Shown: one piece after another, positions 1-6,534 of the stretch | Position numbering within the stretch: position 1 is the first letter of the stretch | How the letters are laid out: each line of letters begins with the position of its first letter | Source: Planctomycetota bacterium | GTDB lineage: Bacteria; Planctomycetota; UBA1135; UBA2386 | Direction: 5' to 3' | DNA length: 7,622 nucleotides | Assembly (NCBI GenBank): GCA_947455805.1 | Contig: CANGSN010000133.1 | Location: 1 to 7,622 of the forward strand | Made by a program: the position numbers and the translations under genes | Notes under the pieces: generated by a model | Databases searched by the model: none | Seen by the model: only the letters and a program-made list of their open reading frames with translations | What the model was told of the DNA's origin: nothing

Positions 1-1
1 C

Positions 2-745
2 GCGTTCCGCGGCGAAGCCCGGCGGCGGCGGCGGGCGGCGCTCGACGGGCCGCGCTTGCCCGAAGGCTGCATCGGCACGAGCCGCGCCGTCGACGCCGGC
101 TATCTCACCGTCACGGGCAAGCGCCCCGCCGTCGGCACCGACCACGGCGTGTTCGACTGCGGCATGGAGCTCGAACTGGCCGGTGCGGCCGTCGAGCTGC
201 TGGCGACGATCGAGACGCGCGGCGAAGCGCTGACGTTCCATTGGCTGCCAGCACAGCGCCGCGTCGTGTTGTGGCGGAACGGCGAGAACCAGGGCGAGCA
301 GGCGTTGCCGATCGATTCGGCGCTGCACGTCGAGTTCGGCCGCCTCGACGACCGGGTCTGGTTCTGCCTCGACCAGCGCGCCGACGCCCTGTTCGTCGTG
401 CCGCGCGACGCCGACTGGAACACCGCCGACGAGAGCGGCATGCCGGGCGGGCTTCGTGCCGTCGTGCACGTGGCCGCGTTGGGGCCCGCCGACGCGGCCC
501 TGCGCGTCCGGCGCCTCGCCGTGTTCCACGACGTGTTCGCGTGGCGCGACCCGATCGTCGGCCTGCCCGGCCAGCCCGGCACGTGGCCGCGCGAGGTGCC
601 GCCGGGGCACTGGTTCCTGCTCGGCGACAGCGCGTTCGACAGCCGCGACTCGCGGCAGTTCGGCGCGGTGCCCGAATCCTCGTTGCTCGGCGTGCCGACG
701 CGGGTGCTGGGGCCGTGGTCGCGCCGCCGGAGTCTGCGGCCGTGA
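2..745 (+). CDS. S26 family signal peptidase I-like protein, 5' partial (C-terminal ~247 residues)
   Basis: The reading frame is open from the left edge, so the gene begins outside the window; a TTG at 56 is an internal codon rather than a likely start. Near the C-terminus (about residues 199-222 of the visible part) it has the signal peptidase I terminal box: VPPGHWFLLGDSAFDSRDSR, then QFGAVP. This matches the family consensus GDNxxxSxDSRxxGxVP with Asn replaced by Ser. Type I signal peptidases cleave signal peptides on the outer face of the inner membrane with a Ser/Lys dyad; those residues would lie upstream of the window and cannot be checked. Before the box, about 160 residues form a beta-rich stretch (for example HVEFGRLDDRVWFCLDQR) that does not look like standard LepB and recalls the long LamG-like insertion I associate with planctomycete signal peptidases. 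The stop overlaps the next gene's GTG by 4 bp. The family call is firm; activity is unknown. Confidence 0.8.
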   Translation, partial: AFRGEARRRRRAALDGPRLPEGCIGTSRAVDAGYLTVTGKRPAVGTDHGVFDCGMELELAGAAVELLATIETRGEALTFHWLPAQRRVVLWRNGENQGEQALPIDSALHVEFGRLDDRVWFCLDQRADALFVVPRDADWNTADESGMPGGLRAVVHVAALGPADAALRVRRLAVFHDVFAWRDPIVGLPGQPGTWPREVPPGHWFLLGDSAFDSRDSRQFGAVPESSLLGVPTRVLGPWSRRRSLRP

Positions 746-1314
746 GCGGCGAACCCGAGGAGCCGACGGAGTCCGCGGGCGAACCACCGTCGCCGCGGGA
801 GCGCATCGCGTCGTCGCTGCTGGTCCAGACCCTGGTGATGCTGGGTGCTTTGGCCTGGCTCCACGCCCGCGATCGCACCGACGCGTTCCGCGAGCTGGCG
901 ATCGGTGCGCACGGGCCGTGGCTCGGCTTGCTCGCGGGCGGCGCCGTGGCGGTTGCGTTCTCGGCGGTGCTGGCGGTGGTCGCGGCGCGCACCTCGGCCC
1001 TGGCGCCGCTCGACGACGAACTGCGCCGTTTCTTCGCTGACATCGACGCCTGGGCGGTCGATGTCCTGCTGCTCGCTTCCGCGCTCGGCGAGGAGTTCCT
1101 GCTGCGCTGCGCAGTCCAGGACGCCTTCGGCTGGCCGGGTGGCGTTGCCGTCGCCGTCACTGTGGTTATCGCTTCCGGCCAGCGCCGGCTGTGGTGGCTG
1201 GCGGTGCTGTATGCCTCGCTGCTCGGACTGCTGGTGGATCTCGGTTTCGGACTGCTCGGCTCGACGGTGGCCAACGTGCTCGTCAACCATCTCAATCTGC
1301 GGAGACTGTCGTGA
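742..1314 (+). CDS. CPBP (CAAX/Abi-type) intramembrane glutamic protease homologue, degenerate
   Basis: This 190-residue membrane protein starts at a GTG that overlaps the preceding stop (GTGA) and has GGAG nine bases upstream; the frame is also open further 5', but that part only shadows the previous gene. After a charged, proline-rich N-terminus (residues 1-21), hydrophobic segments lie at about 24-40, 59-82, 104-115, 133-146 and 151-172. The family's first motif EExxxR is intact (E117, E118, R122, in GEEFLLR), and a histidine fits the third motif (H183, in VNHLNL). The second motif FxxxH is absent: the expected place reads VIASGQ (142-147), with no Phe and no His. CPBP proteins include Rce1-like CAAX proteases and many bacterial members of unknown substrate. 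Because the second-motif His is normally catalytic, this copy may be inactive or altered, which is inference. It is coupled to the next gene by another 4-bp overlap. Confidence 0.72.
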   Translation: MSGEPEEPTESAGEPPSPRERIASSLLVQTLVMLGALAWLHARDRTDAFRELAIGAHGPWLGLLAGGAVAVAFSAVLAVVAARTSALAPLDDELRRFFADIDAWAVDVLLLASALGEEFLLRCAVQDAFGWPGGVAVAVTVVIASGQRRLWWLAVLYASLLGLLVDLGFGLLGSTVANVLVNHLNLRRLS

Positions 1315-3122
1315 ACTGGAAGTGCTCGCTGTGTCTGTCGTTCGCCGCCGCCTTGCAAGCGCAGGGACCGCCTGCGTCCCCGCAGCAGCCGCGACCGGAG
1401 CCGATGCTGTTGCCGCAGGTCCTCGTGCTGCCGCGCGGCGCCACCGAGCTGCAGATCGACGGCTCGCTGCGCGATTGGCCCGAACTGCCGGCCGTGCGCA
1501 TGGACGACACCCGCCAGGTCTCCGGCACGGCGAGCGGCGCCTATCGCGGTGGCAAGGACCTGAGCGGTGTCGCGTTCCTGCTGTGGGACGACGACGCCCT
1601 CTACTTCGGCATGGCGGTGCAGGACGACTGGCATCGCCCGCTCGACAAGGCGTCGCTGCAGCTGGTCGAGGTCCCGGTCGCCGACAGCGTGCTGCTCTCG
1701 TTCGATCCGGCCCGCGACACGCGCGCGAACGGACCGGATCCGGGGCGCATCGAGGATCGTGATTTCTGGCTCGCCGACCAGGCGGCGCGGCAATTGGTGC
1801 AATGGGATCGCCTGCGCGGCACGGCGCGCGTGCTCGAAGGCGACGACGGCCGCGCCGTCGTGCTGCACGACAAGGAGCAGGGCATCACCAGCTACGAGGC
1901 GCGCATTCCGTGGAAGGAGATCCTGCCCGTCGGCAGGAAGCCCGCGGTCGGCTCCGTGGTCGACCTGCAGATCGTAGTCAACGACTTCGACGAGAGCACC
2001 GACAGCATGCCGCAGACGCGCATCGGCCTGACGTTCGGCTGCTCGCCGATCGTCGATCCGGGGCTCTACGCCAGCATGATGCTGGTCGCCGACGCGGCGG
2101 CGCTGCAGGGCGCGGTGCCGCAGTTCCCGCCGAAGCCGGCCAGCGCCGAGCCGCCGGCCAAGCCGAAGGAGTACTGGGCCGACCTGACCGCCCGCCTGCT
2201 GCAGTTCCCGCCGGCGATCTACGACGGGTCGACGTCGCCCGCCGACTGTGGTGGTTCGCGGCGACTCGCCGTGCTCGAGGAGATCGACGGCCACTGTGCG
2301 CAATGGCCTCGCATCGACCTGCTCGAGTTCCACCAGCGCATCCACCGGCGGATGAATCGCGAGGTCGCCGGCTTCACGGCGCGCGGCCTGCCGTCGTGGT
2401 GGCGGGCGCGACTGGTCTCGGTGTCGAAGAACGCCGAGGACGACGTGCCGGCGGGGGCCGTGCGCTTGTTCCGGCTGCCCACGGGCGGCTGGCTGTTCCG
2501 TTCGGCGAGAGGCAACTTCGTCGTCGACCCGGCCGGCGCCGACATCCCGGACGCGCTGTGGGGCGGCGCCCAATTCTGTGTGCTGACGCAGCCGCTCGAC
2601 ATGACGCGGCGCCAGGACCAGCTGCTGCTGGGCATGTTCGCGGCCGAGCCGCCGCGGCCGGTCTACACGCACATCGCCTTCCACCTGCCGACCGTCGGCA
2701 TGGACAAGATGCCGTTGGCCGAGCTCGGCAAGTCGTACGGGGCCGCCACCGGCATGCAGGTGCACGCGCTCGGCGAGGCGCAGGCGGACGGGCAGGTGCC
2801 GTGGAGCTGCAGCTACCGCATCGACGTGCCGAATGGACCGCGCGTGTTGCTGGCGGGGCCGACCCTGCGGGCCAAGGACGCGGCCGTCGGCGTCGCCATC
2901 GACGTGATGGTGGCGTCGCCGCGCAATCCGGAGCTGCCCGCGATCGTCGTCGCCGCGAAGCCGCGGCTGGTCGTGATCGACGACGCGTTCGAGTGCCAGT
3001 CGATGCCCCAGCTCGATCGTATGACGCTGCGTCAGCTGCACGCCGTCCAGCAGCAGTTGCGCCCGACACCTTCACTGATCCTGGCTCCGGGCGAGTCGTG
3101 GACCGTCACTGTCGGCAAGTGA
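1311..3122 (+). CDS. Secreted CBM9-like domain protein fused to a degenerate metallo-beta-lactamase-like domain
   Basis: The 603-residue product starts at a GTG overlapping the previous stop, with GGAG six bases upstream. Residues 1-18 (MNWKCSLCLSFAAALQAQ) look like a short signal peptide, followed by a Pro/Gln-rich linker to about 35. Residues ~45-258 resemble the CBM9/DOMON-like sugar-binding domain: the opening IDGSLRDWPE (from 49), WDDDALYFGMAVQDDWH (from 92), then SYEARIPWKEI. A linker region of unknown fold spans ~260-380. Residues ~384-600 follow the strand order of a metallo-beta-lactamase fold: VRLFRLPTGGWLF, then FVVDPAG (403-409), VLTQPLDM (424-431) where THxHxDH is expected, LLAGPT (513-518) where xxGDT is expected, and LAPGE (591-595) where UlaG-like proteins often read PGE. 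None of the usual zinc-ligand His residues is present. The CBM9-like call is reasonable; the MBL call rests on pattern alignment by eye. A function as an extracellular binding protein is inference. Confidence 0.75.
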   Translation: MNWKCSLCLSFAAALQAQGPPASPQQPRPEPMLLPQVLVLPRGATELQIDGSLRDWPELPAVRMDDTRQVSGTASGAYRGGKDLSGVAFLLWDDDALYFGMAVQDDWHRPLDKASLQLVEVPVADSVLLSFDPARDTRANGPDPGRIEDRDFWLADQAARQLVQWDRLRGTARVLEGDDGRAVVLHDKEQGITSYEARIPWKEILPVGRKPAVGSVVDLQIVVNDFDESTDSMPQTRIGLTFGCSPIVDPGLYASMMLVADAAALQGAVPQFPPKPASAEPPAKPKEYWADLTARLLQFPPAIYDGSTSPADCGGSRRLAVLEEIDGHCAQWPRIDLLEFHQRIHRRMNREVAGFTARGLPSWWRARLVSVSKNAEDDVPAGAVRLFRLPTGGWLFRSARGNFVVDPAGADIPDALWGGAQFCVLTQPLDMTRRQDQLLLGMFAAEPPRPVYTHIAFHLPTVGMDKMPLAELGKSYGAATGMQVHALGEAQADGQVPWSCSYRIDVPNGPRVLLAGPTLRAKDAAVGVAIDVMVASPRNPELPAIVVAAKPRLVVIDDAFECQSMPQLDRMTLRQLHAVQQQLRPTPSLILAPGESWTVTVGK

Positions 3123-3147
3123 CTGTGAGGATTGTGCAGCTCGTGTC

Positions 3148-3175
3148 TTGATCCAATCGGCGTTCCACAGACAAT
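3148..3175 (+). promoter_or_regulatory. Possible sigma70-type promoter for the AT-hook gene
   Basis: TTGATC (3148-3153) and GACAAT (3170-3175) are separated by 16 bases and match the -35 and -10 consensus at four of six positions each. They lie in the 113-bp gap after the three-gene operon, 60 bases before the chosen start at 3236. The gap is visibly less GC-rich than its surroundings, which supports a regulatory role. It is a weak match and no start site can be inferred with certainty. Confidence 0.3.
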
Positions 3176-3235
3176 CCGCCCCACATTGAGCGGTTGCATG
3201 GCCGCGCGATGGACCCCAAGACCCAGGTAATCACG

Positions 3236-3628
3236 ATGGCTTCAAAGAAGAACAATCCGGCGATGGACTTCATCGTCGAGAGTCTGAAGAGCAACAAGGC
3301 GGCGACGTACGCGGAGATCAAGGACGCCGCGGACAAGAAGAAGCTGAAGATCTTCCCGATCATGTTCGGCCGCGCGCAGGCGCTGCTCGGCATCGTCAAA
3401 CAGGCGCCGCGTGGCCAGGGCAAGGCGGCGAAGGCCAAGGCCGCTGCCGCCTCGGGCGCGCCGAAGCGTGGCCCGGGCCGCCCGCCGAAGGCGAAGGCTG
3501 CTTCGGTGTCGTTCGACGGCACCCTCGAGGGCATCGTCGCCGCGGTCAAGGGCAGCGAGCAGGCGAAGGCCAAGTATCGCCAGGCGCTCGAGCGCATCCA
3601 GGGCGTCCTGGCCGACGTGCTCGGCTGA
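3236..3628 (+). CDS. Small basic AT-hook, histone H1-like DNA-binding protein
   Basis: The product from the ATG at 3236 is 130 residues (MASKKNNPAMDFIVESLK...). This start is chosen because an AGG lies eight bases upstream and the conserved-looking region begins there; an in-frame TTG at 3194 and ATG at 3209 would only add an unremarkable extension. Residues ~7-56 are helical and may form a small winged-helix-like domain, including a stretch reading IMFGRAQALLGIVK. Residues ~58-90 are a Lys/Ala/Pro-rich tail like that of histone H1, holding an AT-hook core GRP in KRGPGRPPKAKA (77-88). The last ~35 residues are a predicted helix (SEQAKAKYRQALERIQGVLA). AT-hooks bind the minor groove of AT-rich DNA, so a nucleoid-structuring or regulatory role in the cytoplasm is likely. 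Similar proteins occur, as far as I recall, in planctomycetes and relatives. The specific role is unknown. Confidence 0.72.
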   Translation: MASKKNNPAMDFIVESLKSNKAATYAEIKDAADKKKLKIFPIMFGRAQALLGIVKQAPRGQGKAAKAKAAAASGAPKRGPGRPPKAKAASVSFDGTLEGIVAAVKGSEQAKAKYRQALERIQGVLADVLG

Positions 3629-3655
3629 TTCGAGCGCGCCCTTGTCGACGCCCGC

Positions 3656-4093
3656 TTGGAGGGCTGTGCGCAACGGTTCGCCGACCCTGACGCCGAGGGC
3701 GAGTTCGCCGAGGCCGAACGCGCCGGCGGCGAACTGTGGAAGGCGTCCATTGCAGCGGTGCAAAGGCCGGTGATGCCCGCAGCGGCCATCCTCCTGCTGC
3801 CGGCGTTGAACGAGGTGTTCGACGTCGCCGCAGCTCGCACACTGGCCACGCGGCGGCACCCGCCGCGCATCGTATCCGTGATGCTGTTCCTGCTGGCGCT
3901 GTCGGGAGCGCTGTTCGCCGGCTATGGCATGGTTGTGTGCAAACGGCGCCGTTGGCTGCACACCGTCGGCTTCAGCCTGGTGATATGCGGCACGGTCGGG
4001 GTCACGCTGGACGTCGACTGTCCGCACCACGGCATGCTCCGTGTCGACGCGTTCGATCGGACCCTGGCCGACGTGCGCGCCGGCTGGAAGTGA
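3656..4093 (+). CDS. C-terminal half of a bestrophin-like (DUF4239-like) membrane protein, probably a 5'-truncated remnant
   Basis: The frame from a TTG at 3656 gives 145 residues, but it is open back to 3629, immediately after the AT-hook stop and in the same frame; the extra codons read FERALVDAR, which also looks like family sequence. Two membrane segments are clear (about residues 72-94 and 101-121 from the TTG), preceded by LLLPALNEVFDVAAARTLA and RRHPPRIV and followed by LDVDCPHHGMLRVDAFD and LADVR. This order (alN...D...R, HPP, GY helix, LDxDxPxxGxxxVDAFD) is what I recall of bestrophin-like/DUF4239-type proteins of around 250 residues, whose N-terminal helices and first half are missing here. 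No ribosome binding site supports the TTG. It may be a decaying pseudogene or, less likely, a short expressed membrane protein. It converges on the minus-strand aminotransferase, with 27 bp between stops. Confidence 0.5.
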   Translation: MEGCAQRFADPDAEGEFAEAERAGGELWKASIAAVQRPVMPAAAILLLPALNEVFDVAAARTLATRRHPPRIVSVMLFLLALSGALFAGYGMVVCKRRRWLHTVGFSLVICGTVGVTLDVDCPHHGMLRVDAFDRTLADVRAGWK

Positions 4094-4112
4094 CAGCGGG
4101 CGGCCGGCGCGA

Positions 4113-4131
4113 GCGATCGCTCAGCGATCGC
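4113..4131. terminator. Perfect 8-bp hairpin between convergent genes (possible bidirectional terminator)
   Basis: GCGATCGC occurs at 4113-4120 and again at 4124-4131, separated by TCA. Because the octamer is self-complementary, the two copies can pair into an 8-bp stem with a three-base loop on either strand. On the minus strand the loop is exactly the TGA stop of the aminotransferase gene. The site lies just past the stop of the plus-strand gene at 4093. No T-run follows on either side, so intrinsic termination is uncertain. Confidence 0.35.
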
Positions 4132-5023
4132 CGACCAGCTGCCGCCAGCGGGGCGCGTCGTGCGTGCGCAGGCGCGTCTGCACGAACTCCTGGAACGCAC
4201 CCATGAGCCGCGCCGTGCGCGGGCCGGCCTCGCCGTTGCCGACCGGCTTGCCGTCGACGTGGGTCACCGGCCCGATGTCGCGCAGCGTGCTCGACAAGAA
4301 CACCTCGTCGGCGCGCCGCAGGTCGCCCGGCGTCAGGTTGCGCTCGAGCACGCGTTCGCCGGCCTGCGGCAGGAACTGCAGCAGCAGGGCGCGCGTGATG
4401 CCGGCCAGGATGCCGTCGTCGAGCCGCGGTGTGACCCAGGCGCCGTCGACGAACGCGAACAGGTTCGACGTCGACGCCTCGCCGACGAAGCCGAACGCGT
4501 TCGTCATGACGCAGTCGGTGGCGCCGGCGTCCTTGGCTTCTGCCAGGCCGAGCACGTTGTTCAGGTAGTTGCCGCTCTTCGTCGCCGGGTCGAGCGCGCG
4601 GCGGTCGTTGCGCAGGCGGTCGACGATCGCCAGCCGGGCCGTCTTGCCCGACATCGGCGTCAGCGGCCGCACCATGACGACCCAGCACGGCGGGCTGTTG
4701 GCGTAGGCGAGGTCGATGTTCGGCGCATCGCCGGTGCCGCGGCTGACCACGAGGCGCACGTAGAAGTCGCCGCTGCCCGCCGCCGCCAGGGTGGCGGCGA
4801 TGCGGCGGGCGACGGTCGCCTCGTCGAGGTCGAGGCGCATGCGGATCGCCGCCGCCGACAGGCACAGTCGCTGCCAGTGCTCCGCCCAGCCGAACGGCTC
4901 CTGGCCGTAGGTCCTGACCACTTCGTAGATCGAGTCGCCGAACAGGAACCCGCGATCGAGCACGGGGATGCGCGCGTCGCGTTCGGCCACGATCTGGCCG
5001 TCCAGGTTGCAGAGGTTCGTCAT
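4121..5023 (-). CDS. Fold-type IV PLP aminotransferase (branched-chain / D-amino acid aminotransferase-like)
   Basis: The 300-residue product (MTNLCNLDGQIVAE...) has the class IV aminotransferase layout: N-terminal domain with LDRGFLFGDSIYEVVRTYG (22-40) and EHWQRLCLSA (48-57), then the PLP lysine K149 in ATKSGNYLNNVLGLAEA, the cofactor-ring glutamate E182 in GFVGEASTSNLF, and LDDGILAGITRALLL (201-215), which binds phosphate in the family. Length is normal. These cytoplasmic enzymes transfer amino groups between amino acids and 2-oxo acids; relatives include IlvE, D-alanine aminotransferase and aminodeoxychorismate lyase. The DRGFxFGDxxYEV segment looks D-aminotransferase-like, whereas KSGNYLNNVLGLAEA looks IlvE-like, so I do not assign a substrate. 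The ATG at 5023 is preferred because an upstream ATG at 5056 would overlap the purF start; no strong ribosome binding site is seen. It diverges from purF. Confidence 0.85.
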   Translation of the reverse strand: MTNLCNLDGQIVAERDARIPVLDRGFLFGDSIYEVVRTYGQEPFGWAEHWQRLCLSAAAIRMRLDLDEATVARRIAATLAAAGSGDFYVRLVVSRGTGDAPNIDLAYANSPPCWVVMVRPLTPMSGKTARLAIVDRLRNDRRALDPATKSGNYLNNVLGLAEAKDAGATDCVMTNAFGFVGEASTSNLFAFVDGAWVTPRLDDGILAGITRALLLQFLPQAGERVLERNLTPGDLRRADEVFLSSTLRDIGPVTHVDGKPVGNGEAGPRTARLMGAFQEFVQTRLRTHDAPRWRQLVGDR

Positions 5024-5054
5024 CGCGGCGCGGATGGTAAGCTCGTCGCCCCTC

Positions 5055-6509
5055 ATGTGCGGCTTCATCTCCATCTTCGGCCCTCCCGAATCCGACGCCA
5101 TCCAGGACGCCCTCAACGGGCTGCTCGCCATCCAGCACCGCGGTCAGGACGCCGCCGGCGCGGTCACCTTCAAGGACCGCTTCCAAGCCAAGAAGGGCCT
5201 CGGCCTCGTGCGCGAGGTGTTCGGTGAGAAGCACCTGCAGCGCCTGCGCGGCCATCTCGCCGTCGCCCACGTTCGCTATCCCACGGTCGGTCTCGGCGAG
5301 GACACCGACGTACAGCCGTTCTGGCTCGACTACCCGGTCGGCACGGCGATGGCGCACAACGGCAACGTCACCAACTTCCACGAGCTGAGGCGCACCTACT
5401 TCGCGCAGCGCAACATCCACCTCGGCAGCAACTGCGACCTCGAGGTCGTGCTCTACGTGTTCGCCGACGCGCTGATGCGCCGCCGCGCCGACCCGGTCAC
5501 CGTCGACGACGTGCAGACCGCGGTGAAGGAGGTCTACGACCGCGTGAAGGGCGCCTACTCCGTCGCCGGCATCACCAGCGAGGGCATGTATGCGTTCCGC
5601 GACCCGTACGGCATCAAGCCGTGCATCTTCGGCAAGAAGGTCACGCCGGAGGGCACCTGGTACGCGGTGGCCAGCGAGTCGGTCGTGCTCGACGTCGCCG
5701 GCTACGAGATCGTCCGCGACCTGAAGGCCGGCGAGATGGTGTGGATCGGCAAGGACCGCGTGCCGCACATCCGGCAGGTGGCGAACAAGCCGCACCGCCC
5801 GTGCATCTTCGAGTACGTCTACTTCGCGCGGCCGGACACGTTCCTCGACGGCACCTCGGTCTACGAGGCGCGCATGGAGCTCGGCCGTCGCCTCGGCCGC
5901 GCGTTCCTCGAGACCAAGCTGGTCGCCGACGTCGTCATCCCGGTGCCCGAGTCCGCGCGCACCGCGGGGCAGACGATGGCCGAGGTGATCGGCGTGCCGT
6001 GCCGCGAGGGCTTCGTCAAGAACCGCTACGTCGGCCGCACGTTCATCATGCCGAACGACAAGGCGCGGCAGGCGACGATCCGCACCAAGCTGAACCCGAT
6101 CCGCGCCGAGTTCGAGGGCAAGCGCGTCGTCATCCTCGACGACTCGATCGTGCGCGGCAACACGAGCCGGCAGATGGTCAAGATCGCGCGCCAGATGGGC
6201 GCCGCGAAGGTCTACCTCGCGTCGTACTCGCCGCCGCTCCTGTTCCCGTGCCTCTACGGCATCGACATGTCGACGAAGCGCGAGTTCGTCGCCCGCGGCC
6301 GCACGCACGAGGAGATCGCGCGCGAACTCGGCGCCGACCACGTGCTCTACCAGACGCTGGAGCAGATGGAGGACGCGGTGCGCACGGCCGGCAACAAGGA
6401 CCTGCAGTTCTGCAACGCCTGCTTCGCCGGCACCTATCCGACCGGTGACATCACCGAGTCGATGATCGCCGACATCGAGCGCGATCGCCTGGAGGCCAGC
6501 AAGGTCTGA
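5055..6509 (+). CDS. purF: Amidophosphoribosyltransferase (glutamine PRPP amidotransferase)
   Basis: This 484-residue enzyme catalyses the first committed step of purine synthesis: PRPP plus glutamine gives 5-phosphoribosylamine. The start at 5055 is decisive because it yields MCGFISIFG, exposing C2 as the N-terminal glutaminase nucleophile with no propeptide. The Ntn-hydrolase domain shows LLAIQHRGQDAAG, VRYPTVG, MAHNGNVTNF, NCDLEVVL and FRDPYGIKP. The phosphoribosyltransferase domain shows EYVYFARPD, EGFVKNRYVGRTF and the PRPP loop VVILDDSIVRGNTS (358-371). Overall wording is close to the E. coli type, yet cysteines sit at C250, C399, C453 and C456, positions that fit the iron-sulfur ligands of the Bacillus-type enzyme. 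Glutaminase residues differ slightly from the common RYSTxG and SDSE forms (RYPTVG, CDLE). Length and all motifs indicate an intact gene. No strong ribosome binding site precedes the ATG. Confidence 0.97.
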   Translation: MCGFISIFGPPESDAIQDALNGLLAIQHRGQDAAGAVTFKDRFQAKKGLGLVREVFGEKHLQRLRGHLAVAHVRYPTVGLGEDTDVQPFWLDYPVGTAMAHNGNVTNFHELRRTYFAQRNIHLGSNCDLEVVLYVFADALMRRRADPVTVDDVQTAVKEVYDRVKGAYSVAGITSEGMYAFRDPYGIKPCIFGKKVTPEGTWYAVASESVVLDVAGYEIVRDLKAGEMVWIGKDRVPHIRQVANKPHRPCIFEYVYFARPDTFLDGTSVYEARMELGRRLGRAFLETKLVADVVIPVPESARTAGQTMAEVIGVPCREGFVKNRYVGRTFIMPNDKARQATIRTKLNPIRAEFEGKRVVILDDSIVRGNTSRQMVKIARQMGAAKVYLASYSPPLLFPCLYGIDMSTKREFVARGRTHEEIARELGADHVLYQTLEQMEDAVRTAGNKDLQFCNACFAGTYPTGDITESMIADIERDRLEASKV

Positions 6510-6534
6510 GCGGCTGGTGCTTCGGGGCGCAATC

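Noticed and set aside
111..3041. A 976-codon open frame on the minus strand opposite the three-gene operon
   Set aside because: Its translation is Arg/Ala/His-rich low-complexity sequence with no domain; it mirrors the real genes on the plus strand, as expected in GC-rich DNA.
4968..5054. In-frame 5' extension of purF
   Set aside because: The extension would bury the catalytic cysteine, overlaps the aminotransferase coding region, and MCGF at 5055 is the known mature N-terminus of this enzyme class without propeptide.
5024..5131. N-terminal extension of the aminotransferase from upstream starts
   Set aside because: It would overlap the beginning of purF on the opposite strand, and the extra residues do not resemble the family, which begins near MTNLCNLDGQ.
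4002..6341. A 779-codon minus-strand open frame spanning purF and the aminotransferase
   Set aside because: It runs antisense to purF and out of frame through the aminotransferase, both of which have full sets of family motifs; the composition is typical of a shadow frame.
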